16,116 nucleotides of DNA, taken from positions 1-16,116 of the forward strand of contig CBFDCK010000066.1 of the NCBI GenBank assembly GCA_965603285.1, read 5' to 3'. The notes under the pieces were generated by a model. That model saw nothing but the letters and a program-made list of their open reading frames with translations. It was not told the origin of the DNA and searched no databases. A program made the translations under genes and the position numbers. The stretch is from JAUWPO01 sp965603285 (GTDB taxonomy: Bacteria; Chloroflexota; Anaerolineae; Anaerolineales; UBA4823). Shown in pieces: positions 1 through 5,970 of the stretch (positions are counted from its first letter, which is position 1; each line of letters starts with the position of its first letter).

Positions 1-280
1 CGTCTTGAGTGCCGAGAGCACGACCGGAACGGGAGGGTCTTGAAAAGGCGGGTACTTGCGCGGCCTGGACCCAGGTCGCGCCCATGTCATCGGAGTAATG
101 GGTGCTGGGACCGTACACTTCGTGGACCACTGCGGCATGCAGCCTGCGGTCGCGCGAGTCGAGGGTCATGTGCATCACATTCCAGGACTTAAACATCAGG
201 TCGCTGATTTGCCAGGTTTTGCGATCTTGATCGCCGCTGAAAATAAAGGCGCCTTTGCGAGTGCCGACAAGGACGAGCAC
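1..280 (-). CDS. BNR/Asp-box beta-propeller protein (sialidase-like fold), N-terminal part
   Basis: The minus strand encodes 93 codons that run off the left edge. The protein opens with VLVLVGTRKGAFIF, then a GWNV-like segment (KSWNVMHMTLD) and a classic Asp-box, SDDMGATW (S-x-D-x-G-x-T-W), near residues 63-70, followed by SGRALGTQ. This pattern is known from the bacterial proteins annotated as WD40/YVTN/BNR-like or 'sialidase/glycosyl hydrolase' beta-propellers, most of which have no proven enzymatic activity. I chose GTG at 280 because an in-frame TAG lies about 13 codons upstream, no ATG is in frame, and homologues begin close to this VLVGTRKG block. No good ribosome binding site precedes the GTG, so the start is uncertain. 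No signal peptide is visible. Substrate unknown. Confidence 0.72.
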   Translation of the reverse strand, partial: MLVLVGTRKGAFIFSGDQDRKTWQISDLMFKSWNVMHMTLDSRDRRLHAAVVHEVYGPSTHYSDDMGATWVQAAQVPAFSRPSRSGRALGTQD

Positions 281-370
281 TTTATTATTGCTGCTGGTTA
301 AATTGTGACCATCCGTAGTCTAACCTCATTGAAATTCAATAACTGGATCATATGTGACAATACCGGTCTA

Positions 371-399
371 ATTATAATATAGATGCATTTTAATAGCAA
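371..399 (-). promoter_or_regulatory. Candidate sigma-70 type promoter for the BNR protein
   Basis: Read on the minus strand there is TTGCTA (399-394), a 17-base spacer and a perfect TATAAT (376-371). It faces the BNR-protein gene and would give a leader of about 85 bases. TATAAT also occurs on the plus strand at 373-378, but no plus-strand gene follows it. Confidence 0.45.
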
Positions 400-538
400 T
401 CTGCTGTGAACGGGTTGTTAGTAATTAATCAGCTAATCAATAAGCTAACTGATTTTTGGTAGAAAAACCCCTCTTATTTCCCCCTCTTCTTTTGTATCAG
501 GGGCTTTGACACTTAACACTATTAAATAAGCTCTTAAG

Positions 539-589
539 AAAAAAAAACAACGAGGCTGTCTAATCAGGTGAAGCAGACAACCCCGTTGT
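539..589 (-). terminator. Rho-independent terminator of the left protease gene
   Basis: A 15-base-pair stem (547-561 with 575-589, 13-base loop) is followed, on the minus strand, by a run of T (complement of A 539-547). Two positions are A-C mismatches if read on the plus strand but G-U pairs on the minus strand. The hairpin is therefore built for minus-strand transcripts, which fits the protease gene ending at 631. Confidence 0.85.
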
Positions 590-630
590 ATTGCTTTTAA
601 CGATACCCCCTTCTAGTAAAAATCTATTTA

Positions 631-1440
631 CTAGGGCAAGTATTGGTTAACAAAGTTCAGGACATTTTGTCTGTCCATGCGGAATACGCCACCGGTGCCG
701 GCGCAATTTCCATTTAAACCGAATGATGTAACGCCTGCCACAACATTGCTGTCACCGAGGAAATTCGGTCCACCTGAATCACCAAAGCAGGTGCCGCCGG
801 TTGAGTGATTATTTGAAAGCAGCATCGAAAAATCACCTGTCATACCGGGTGCATTAATTTGATTTAGTTTAGGATAAGCCACCATCCGTATTCGTTCAGA
901 TTGGACATGTACCGGATTGATTTGTTGAAGTCCATATCCTACTGCAGTAAAAGTGGTGTCTTGCTGACCACGTAGAGATGCCAGTTCGTCGAGTTGATCT
1001 GCTTCCGGTAGTACACCATAAGTATCTAATTTAATAGACTTCTTAAGGATAACAACTCCAACATCATGAGCGAACCAAGGACCCTTTTCATATAGTGGGT
1101 GGGGATACCATGCTTTCGCTTCTACGCTATTTTTACCGCTTTTATATGGGTATTTGTTGTTGCCATATTCAACATCTGATTCAGTGAATACGCGCATCCC
1201 AGAAAATGGTTCATCTGGATAGTTTGAAACACAATGTCCGGCAGTTAAAAGAACTGTTGGACTCAATAATGTTCCGCTACATCGGTATGCTGGTTCTCCT
1301 GCAATTTCCATTAACAAGAGGACAACGTGCGGATGTCCTTCTCCATCTAGCTCTCCATTAGTGATTGCTACTGCAGGCACTGCGAATATTAGCAGCATAA
1401 TCACCACAAGTATTAGTGTTGCAAATCTGGTCTTTTTCAT
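631..1440 (-). CDS. Secreted trypsin-like (S1 family) serine protease A
   Basis: 269 residues. Residues 1-25 are a signal peptide: KK, a hydrophobic core LILVVIMLLIFAV, and an AVA cleavage site. The predicted mature end, ITNG at 26, matches the position of the IVGG N-terminus of active chymotrypsin-fold proteases. The catalytic triad is visible: His69 in LTAGHC, Asp126 in HDVGVV, Ser222 in GDSGGP, with Asp221 available for the salt bridge to Ile26. Likely disulfides are Cys54-Cys70 and Cys218-Cys246. Gly216 sits where trypsin has its specificity Asp (chymotrypsin number 189), so cleavage after Arg/Lys is not expected. The ATG at 1440 is preceded by AGAGGT with only four bases between. The gene is divergent from a paralogous protease gene. 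Exported enzyme; natural substrate unknown. Confidence 0.93.
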   Translation of the reverse strand: MKKTRFATLILVVIMLLIFAVPAVAITNGELDGEGHPHVVLLLMEIAGEPAYRCSGTLLSPTVLLTAGHCVSNYPDEPFSGMRVFTESDVEYGNNKYPYKSGKNSVEAKAWYPHPLYEKGPWFAHDVGVVILKKSIKLDTYGVLPEADQLDELASLRGQQDTTFTAVGYGLQQINPVHVQSERIRMVAYPKLNQINAPGMTGDFSMLLSNNHSTGGTCFGDSGGPNFLGDSNVVAGVTSFGLNGNCAGTGGVFRMDRQNVLNFVNQYLP

Positions 1441-1467
1441 ATGAACCTCTAGGTTGGTATATTGGGA

Positions 1468-1479
1468 TTTTGGCCAAAA
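1468..1479. promoter_or_regulatory. Perfect 12-base palindrome TTTTGGCCAAAA in protease A leader
   Basis: The palindrome lies between the start codon of protease A and its candidate -10 element, next to an A-tract. A repressor site at this position would block the early transcript, but there is no direct evidence of binding. AT-rich sequence yields short palindromes by chance. Confidence 0.25.
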
Positions 1480-1495
1480 AAAAATTGGGTGGCAA

Positions 1496-1504
1496 ATTGT
1501 ACCA
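1496..1504 (-). promoter_or_regulatory. Candidate extended -10 promoter of protease A
   Basis: The minus strand reads TGGTACAAT, that is TG-n-TACAAT, an extended -10 element matching five of six positions of TATAAT. No good -35 box is found at 16-18 bases; TTGAAT is too close (12 bases). The predicted leader is about 50 bases. Confidence 0.45.
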
Positions 1505-1633
1505 TAGTTGTAGATTCAATACGGTTAAATATGAGTGATACCGCACAAATTTTTTTATATCGCAAAATCTTTGGCGAACACCTTTTTGAAATGGCAAATA
1601 ATAATGCTTAATAATATAATAACATAAAATTCA

Positions 1634-1662
1634 TTGACACTGTTGGTGGACAGTGATAGGAT
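1634..1662 (+). promoter_or_regulatory. Promoter of protease B with a dyad in the spacer
   Basis: A perfect -35 TTGACA (1634-1639), a 17-base spacer and TAGGAT (1657-1662, four of six) form a sigma-70 type promoter, giving a leader of roughly 90 bases before the ATG at 1762. The dyad CACTGT-N6-ACAGTG (1638-1655) occupies nearly all of the spacer and overlaps the end of the -35 box. A regulator bound there would directly compete with RNA polymerase. Confidence 0.65.
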
Positions 1663-1686
1663 TGCGCAATTCTTACCGGTATAGCG

Positions 1687-1730
1687 GCACTGGTGAATGT
1701 CTGGCATCCAGTGCGGCTGGGAATAACCCA
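1687..1730 (+). other. Two consecutive hairpins in the leader of protease B mRNA
   Basis: GCACTGG (1687-1693) pairs with CCAGTGC (1708-1714). Within the loop ATG (1697-1699) can also pair with CAT (1705-1707). A second small hairpin follows, TGGG-AATAA-CCCA (1718-1730). Both lie between the predicted transcription start and the ribosome binding site at 1750-1755 and do not cover it. They could stabilise the mRNA or affect translation; no known riboswitch class is recognised. Confidence 0.4.
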
Positions 1731-1761
1731 ACCAGGCAATATAATGCAAAAGGAGAATAAC

Positions 1762-2583
1762 ATGAAAAAACTTACATTTGTATTAGTTTTGGTACTTGTA
1801 TTGGCATTCGGTTTAGCAAGCGTCGCCTATGCCATCACCAACGGTCAACCAGATGGGGATAACCATCCCTATGTAGGTTTGATAGTATTTGATGTCGGCG
1901 GTGGACCCGCTTGGCGCTGCAGCGGGGCACTTATTGCTCCAAATTTGGTGCTCACTGCAGGTCACTGCACCGATGGGGCAGATGCAGCACGAGTTTGGTT
2001 CGACGAGATTGTTGAAGGTAATCCTGAATATCCATTTGGCGGTTCAACATCCTTTGAAGGTACTCCTTACACTAATCCGAAATACCGGAGTGATGAAAAT
2101 CCTTATGGGGGTGGTAACGGTCTGCCCGCATTTTCCTATCGCGACGTGGGTGTGGTTGTATTATCTGAACCCGTACCGGTGGGTGTAGTGGGTGAATATG
2201 CCGCTTTACCCGCAGCTGGATTTGTAGACACGCTGAAGAATAAAACAGATGTAGATTTCGTCGGCTATGGGGTCCAGGAAGAACTTCGTGGTGGTGGTCC
2301 ACCGTACTGGGTCGGGCTCAAGAACCGTCTCTACGCACCGTCCCAAATGGTCTCGGGCAAATTCGTGCACAGCGCCGAGTTCATGAGACTTTCCCTGAAT
2401 GCCAGCCAGGATAAAGGCGGCACATGCTTTGGCGACTCCGGCGGTCCCGATCTCGAGGGCGGCACGGACACCATCCTAGCGGTAAACTCGTACGTGACCA
2501 ACTACAACTGCGCGGGCGTCGGCTATTCGAGCCGGGTTGATATCCCCGAAATTCTTGGTTGGATCGATGGTTTTATGCCCTAA
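1762..2583 (+). CDS. Secreted trypsin-like (S1 family) serine protease B
   Basis: 273 residues from the ATG at 1762, chosen over an in-frame ATG at 1693 because AAGGAG (1750-1755) lies six bases upstream and the protein then starts with a standard signal peptide: KK, a long Leu/Val core, and a cut after AYA at 24. The mature end is ITNG, as in protease A. The triad is His68 (LTAGHC), Asp128 (RDVGVV) and Ser226 (GDSGGP). Likely disulfides are Cys53-Cys69 and Cys222-Cys250. Gly220 occupies the S1-pocket position equivalent to trypsin Asp189. The two proteases share the same block order and many identical stretches, so they look like an old duplication. The last 90 codons have about 72% GC at third positions against about 41% in the first 70 (hand count). 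Confidence 0.94.
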   Translation: MKKLTFVLVLVLVLAFGLASVAYAITNGQPDGDNHPYVGLIVFDVGGGPAWRCSGALIAPNLVLTAGHCTDGADAARVWFDEIVEGNPEYPFGGSTSFEGTPYTNPKYRSDENPYGGGNGLPAFSYRDVGVVVLSEPVPVGVVGEYAALPAAGFVDTLKNKTDVDFVGYGVQEELRGGGPPYWVGLKNRLYAPSQMVSGKFVHSAEFMRLSLNASQDKGGTCFGDSGGPDLEGGTDTILAVNSYVTNYNCAGVGYSSRVDIPEILGWIDGFMP

Positions 2584-2615
2584 GACGATCCAAGTATCCA
2601 AGTAACCAAATAATT

Positions 2616-2649
2616 AATGGAGTCACAGAAAAACATGTGGCTCCATTTT
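2616..2649 (+). terminator. Rho-independent terminator of protease B
   Basis: TGGAGTCACA (2618-2627) pairs with TGTGGCTCCA (2636-2645), with one U-G pair. The pairing is extended by AA/TT at the base, has an 8-base loop, and is followed by TTTT. It lies 33 bases after the stop codon. Confidence 0.85.
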
Positions 2650-2669
2650 CGTTAAATCGTGGAACGCGG

Positions 2670-2675
2670 TATAAT
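2670..2675 (+). promoter_or_regulatory. Candidate -10 box for the mutase-to-glycosylase gene run
   Basis: This is a perfect TATAAT just after the protease B terminator. The base run at the expected -35 position (TTTCGT, 2647-2652) is weak and overlaps the terminator T-tract. If used, the leader before the ATG at 2943 would be about 260 bases. The AT-rich stretch 2676-2942 shows no gene, no B12-box-like riboswitch core and no convincing long hairpin. Confidence 0.4.
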
Positions 2676-2942
2676 TCCTCATAGGTAGTAGAAATTTACT
2701 CTTTATTCAATTGAAACATCCAAAATTCCAGACCATCAGACAGCAATGATTATATTAACACTTTTTCAATATGGTTGATCATTTACCGCACAGCCTGCAG
2801 AGTCCGTATAGTTATTTTATTTTTCTCTGTGATTTTTGCGTTTTCTATGGTAAAAATAAACTTCATACATGAAAATTTTTCGCGCCTGTTGCAGGACACC
2901 GTAATTGTCAATAAAAACTCAAATTTTTCCCGGAAGTAAACT

Positions 2943-3353
2943 ATGACTGAGCGAAAGATCCGCGTTCTAATTGCCAAACCCGGTCTTGATGGGCACGACC
3001 GCGGCGCCAAAGTGGTCGCCCGCGCCCTGCGCGACGCCGGTATGGAGGTCATCTACACAGGCTTGCGCCAGACGCCTGAAATGATCGCCGAAAGCGCCTT
3101 GCAGGAGGACGTCGATGCGGTCGGATTATCAATCCTATCGGGCGCCCATATGGCTATCGTTCCAAGAGTGATGGAGATGCTCAAGGCTAATGGACAGGAG
3201 GACGTGAGCGTCTTTCTGGGTGGCATAATCCCGGACGAGGATGTGTTACATTTACATGCCATCGGGGTGACAGGTATTTACGGACCGGGCACCAGGACCA
3301 GCACAATAATTAAGGATATCCGCGAAGTAGTGCTTGGCGTTGACTCACAATAA
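2943..3353 (+). CDS. mcmA2: Methylmalonyl-CoA mutase, B12-binding (C-terminal domain) subunit
   Basis: 136 residues, a free-standing cobalamin-binding domain of methylmalonyl-CoA mutase. This enzyme interconverts (R)-methylmalonyl-CoA and succinyl-CoA with adenosylcobalamin. The base-off/His-on signature D-x-H-x-x-G is present as Asp16, His18 and Gly21 (LDGHDRGAK). It is followed by SxL (Ser63-Leu65) and a GG pair (FLGGIIP, 92-97), and GPGTRTS near the end. The length fits the separate small subunit of archaeal and many bacterial split enzymes. GGAAG upstream may serve the ATG at 2943. The catalytic TIM-barrel subunit is not in this window, so it must be encoded elsewhere. The next gene encodes the mutase G-protein chaperone. 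A related mutase (for example isobutyryl- or ethylmalonyl-type) cannot be excluded from this domain alone. Confidence 0.9.
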   Translation: MTERKIRVLIAKPGLDGHDRGAKVVARALRDAGMEVIYTGLRQTPEMIAESALQEDVDAVGLSILSGAHMAIVPRVMEMLKANGQEDVSVFLGGIIPDEDVLHLHAIGVTGIYGPGTRTSTIIKDIREVVLGVDSQ

Positions 3354-3359
3354 GTATTC

Positions 3360-4433
3360 ATGGCTCTAACCGAAGCAGTAATGGAGGGGAACCGGCTCGC
3401 CCTTGCCCGCCTGTTGACGCAGGTGGAGAACGATACTGCGACAGGTCGGACTGCCTTGAGCGAGCTATTTTCATCCACCGGTCGGGCGCATCTGATAGGG
3501 GTGACAGGTGCTCCGGGAACCGGGAAATCCGCACTCGTAAACCAGCTTGCCCAGTATCTGCGCCGCTCCCCAGAGGTGGACGGCGGTGAGGCGCAAAAAC
3601 CACCGCAGGTAGCAATCGTGGCGGTGGATCCTTCCAGTCCATTTACTGGCGGCGCCCTGCTCGGAGACCGCATTCGCATGCGCGATCTGGCAGGTGATGC
3701 TGGTATTTTCATCCGATCGATGGCCTCGCGCGGCTCATTGGGCGGGTTGGCGAGCGCCACTGCTGGCGTGGTCCAGGTTTTGGATGCGGCTGGATATGAA
3801 ATAATCCTGATCGAAACCGTTGGAGCGGGGCAGGCGGAGGTGGATATCGCCCGGCTGGCGCATACGACTTTGGTGATCGAAGCTCCCGGTTTGGGAGACG
3901 ATGTCCAGGCGATCAAGGCAGGCATCCTGGAGATCGCCGACGTCCTGGTCGTTAATAAGGCAGACCTACCGGGGGTCGAAGCTGCAGAGCGAGCGTTGCG
4001 CGGTATGCTGCAGCTCGCTCATCCAGTGCGGCACGAATTCGTCAGCCATCACGGAGAACGAATGGCGGTAACGGCAGCCAGTGAACCACAGGGTGGTGGA
4101 TCTCCGCCGGACTCGGGAGGATCTAACAGCAGTGGGGCGCTTTGGATCCCACCAATCAGGCGCACAATTGCCACAGACGGTACTGGGATTCCCGAACTGG
4201 CAGCATCTATAAAGGAGCATTATAATTACCTGCGGCAAACCGGGGAGTGGCAGCAGCGCGACCAGGCGCGCTTACAGACTGAGCTTGATGTGTTACTGCG
4301 TGAAACCCTGATGGCTCGTTGGAGAGACTCGGTTTCTGAATCACAATACGGACAGGTTCTGCAAGAGGTCTACAAAAGGGAATTATCACCCTGGCAGGCG
4401 GTGGATACACTTATCCATGGAGGGTTGGCATGA
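3360..4433 (+). CDS. meaB: MeaB/ArgK-type P-loop GTPase, mutase chaperone
   Basis: 357 residues of the G3E/MeaB GTPase family, which guards B12-dependent mutases by gating cofactor loading and removing damaged cobalamin. Visible motifs are Walker A GAPGTGKS (50-57), the family block VDPSSPFTGGALLGDRIRM (89-107), the Walker B/switch region ETVGAGQAE (152-160; usual form ETVGVGQSE) and the guanine-specificity motif NKAD (199-202). A Ser/Gly/Pro-rich stretch of about 30 residues (about 230-263) interrupts the region after NKAD and is longer than in well-known MeaB proteins. The C-terminal helices (about 285-355) fit the dimerisation arm. The ATG lies 6 bases after the mutase subunit stop, with no clear Shine-Dalgarno, so translation may be coupled. 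The name ArgK is a historic misnomer. Confidence 0.93.
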   Translation: MALTEAVMEGNRLALARLLTQVENDTATGRTALSELFSSTGRAHLIGVTGAPGTGKSALVNQLAQYLRRSPEVDGGEAQKPPQVAIVAVDPSSPFTGGALLGDRIRMRDLAGDAGIFIRSMASRGSLGGLASATAGVVQVLDAAGYEIILIETVGAGQAEVDIARLAHTTLVIEAPGLGDDVQAIKAGILEIADVLVVNKADLPGVEAAERALRGMLQLAHPVRHEFVSHHGERMAVTAASEPQGGGSPPDSGGSNSSGALWIPPIRRTIATDGTGIPELAASIKEHYNYLRQTGEWQQRDQARLQTELDVLLRETLMARWRDSVSESQYGQVLQEVYKRELSPWQAVDTLIHGGLA

Positions 4434-4969
4434 TTTACGGCGACAAACTGCGTTTACGGGCTGTAGAACGGAGTGATTTAGGGCGCTTCGTGGAATGGCT
4501 CAACGACCCCGAGGTGCGCGCAGGGCTTTTACTCCATCTGCCATTGTCAATGGCAGAAGAGGAAAAATGGTTCGAGGATATGATCAAGCGCCCGGCTGTG
4601 GAGCATCCGATGGTGATCGAGATTCCACAGGATGAAGGGTGGGTTATGATTGGCAACTGCGGTATACACAACATCGATTGGCGCCTGCGCTCGGCTGAAG
4701 TTGGTATATTTATTGGAGAAAAAGGTTATTGGGATCAAGGCTACGGCACTGAAGCGATGAGAGTGTTATTGGATCACAGTTTTAATACACTGAACCTCAA
4801 CCGGATTGCCCTTCAGGTATACGAAGATAATCCCCGAGCTGTGCGGGCTTATGAAAAGGCGGGATTTGTTCACGAAGGTCGTGCACGTCAGGGAATGTAT
4901 AAAAATGGACATTATGTCGATATTATTTGGATGAGTGTATTACGCCCGGAGTGGCGGGAAGGAGGTTGA
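4430..4969 (+). CDS. GNAT family N-acetyltransferase (RimJ/RimL-like)
   Basis: 179 residues. The fold matches the Acetyltransf_3/RimL group: an N-terminal RLRAVERSDL, the acetyl-CoA pyrophosphate loop WDQGYGTEA (101-109, pattern Q-x-x-G-T), then the C-terminal NxxAxxxYxKxGF block (Asn134 to Phe146) and EGRARQGMYKNGHYVD (149-164), typical of this group. It would transfer acetyl from acetyl-CoA to an amine; the substrate cannot be named, and polyamines, ribosomal protein N-termini or small molecules are all possible. The start ATG overlaps the stop of the GTPase gene (ATGA) and is preceded by GGAGGG at 4419-4424, so it is translated from the same message. No signal peptide or membrane segment. 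Confidence 0.9.
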   Translation: MIYGDKLRLRAVERSDLGRFVEWLNDPEVRAGLLLHLPLSMAEEEKWFEDMIKRPAVEHPMVIEIPQDEGWVMIGNCGIHNIDWRLRSAEVGIFIGEKGYWDQGYGTEAMRVLLDHSFNTLNLNRIALQVYEDNPRAVRAYEKAGFVHEGRARQGMYKNGHYVDIIWMSVLRPEWREGG

Positions 4970-4975
4970 TACTTT

Positions 4976-5968
4976 ATGCCCAGTCATCTGGTCCCTCGAG
5001 ATTGTGGTATGTATGGAGGTATTAAGCTTCTGGCAGGCAGTGCGGCACCGGACCTGGCTGCGGGAATCGCTAAATATTTAGGACAGCCCCTGAGCGGCTG
5101 CGATGTGGTCCAGTTTCCAAACCAAAATTTGTTCGTGAGGCTGCAAAAAAGTGTGCGCGGCCAGGATGTATATGTTATCCAAACCAGCGCTCCACCAGTG
5201 CACCGCAACTTGATGGAATTGTTGATCATGCTGCAAACGCTGCGGCTGGATTCTGCCGGGCGAGTCACCGCAGTTGTTCCATATCTCGCATACGCCAGGT
5301 CCGACAAGAAGGATTTGCCGCGAGTTCCCATCACAGCCCGCCTGGTTGCGGATATGATCGAAGTCGCCGGCGCTGACCGCTATATCACCCTTGATCTGCA
5401 CGCCGGACAAATTCAAGGGTTTTTCTCGATCCCAGGTGATGTGCTGACCGCATTTCACATCATAACGGATTATGTGTTGAAATTGCTTCCCGAAATGAAA
5501 GACCCCGTAGTTGTAGCGGCTGATTTGGGTTTTGCCAAGAAAGCTAGAAACTTCGCCGCCAAGATCAACGCTCCAATTGCTTTCGTCGAAAAGAGACGCG
5601 CAGACAACGAAGTAGAGGCAGAAGCGCTGACCCTGATTGGCTCTGTGGAAGGACGTGACGTGATCATCGTTGATGATGAGGTCGATACTGCGGGTTCAAT
5701 GGTAGGAGCGGTGGATTTAGTCAAGGAAAACAATGCCCGAAATGCCTACGTTGTATTCGTTCACCCGGTTTTCTCCTCGTTGGCAGCTGAACGGCTTGCA
5801 GAACTTCCCGTTAAGAAAATTATTACTACAAATACAATTCCAATATCTCCTGAAGACAAAAGGATTATGGGTAATAAACTGACCATATTATCGATAGAGG
5901 CTCTGTTGGGTGAAGTGATTTTACGAGCTCATGAAGGTCGCAGCGTTGGAGAGTTATTTCACGAATAA
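4976..5968 (+). CDS. prs: Ribose-phosphate pyrophosphokinase (PRPP synthase), divergent type
   Basis: 330 residues, the usual class I length (310-330). It makes PRPP from ribose 5-phosphate and ATP for nucleotide, His and Trp synthesis in the cytosol. Motifs in order are VRGQDVYVIQT (60-70), NLMELLIM (78-85), SAGRVTAVVPY (93-103), RSDKK (108-112), RVPITARLVADM (116-127), the catalytic-His block DLHAGQIQGFF (140-150), the flexible-loop KRR (207-209) and the PRPP-binding VDDEVDTAGS (232-241). The ATP-site motif usually read as F-x-DGE is FPNQN here (47-51), and RQDRK is RSDKK, so this is a divergent subfamily. A strong AAGGAGG (4959-4965) lies 10 bases before the ATG at 4976; a second Met at residue 12 has no such site. 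Fourth gene of the run. Confidence 0.93.
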   Translation: MPSHLVPRDCGMYGGIKLLAGSAAPDLAAGIAKYLGQPLSGCDVVQFPNQNLFVRLQKSVRGQDVYVIQTSAPPVHRNLMELLIMLQTLRLDSAGRVTAVVPYLAYARSDKKDLPRVPITARLVADMIEVAGADRYITLDLHAGQIQGFFSIPGDVLTAFHIITDYVLKLLPEMKDPVVVAADLGFAKKARNFAAKINAPIAFVEKRRADNEVEAEALTLIGSVEGRDVIIVDDEVDTAGSMVGAVDLVKENNARNAYVVFVHPVFSSLAAERLAELPVKKIITTNTIPISPEDKRIMGNKLTILSIEALLGEVILRAHEGRSVGELFHE

Positions 5969-5970
5969 TC

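Noticed and set aside
56..301. Plus-strand open frame of 81 codons
   Set aside because: The opposite strand carries a recognisable Asp-box propeller protein over the same bases; the plus frame shows no family features.
427..455. Imperfect inverted repeat AATCAGCT / AGCT-AACT-GATT
   Set aside because: Needs a 4-base bulge, AT-rich, no gene end nearby that it would serve.
361..1681. TACCGGT repeated near the BNR promoter (361-367) and in the protease B leader (1674-1680)
   Set aside because: Seven-base matches occur by chance at this scale and the positions relative to the promoters differ.
1693..1761. Upstream in-frame start of protease B adding 23 residues
   Set aside because: It would put a hydrophilic stretch before the signal peptide, has no ribosome site and lies in the predicted hairpin; ATG 1762 has AAGGAG at proper distance.
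2676..2942. Possible cobalamin riboswitch before the mutase subunit
   Set aside because: No B12-box-like core or long conserved stems seen; the region is plain AT-rich sequence.
3278..3925. Long minus-strand frame of 215 codons under the GTPase gene
   Set aside because: Antisense shadow of a GC-rich, clearly recognised GTPase; composition is Ser/Arg/Pro-rich without motifs.
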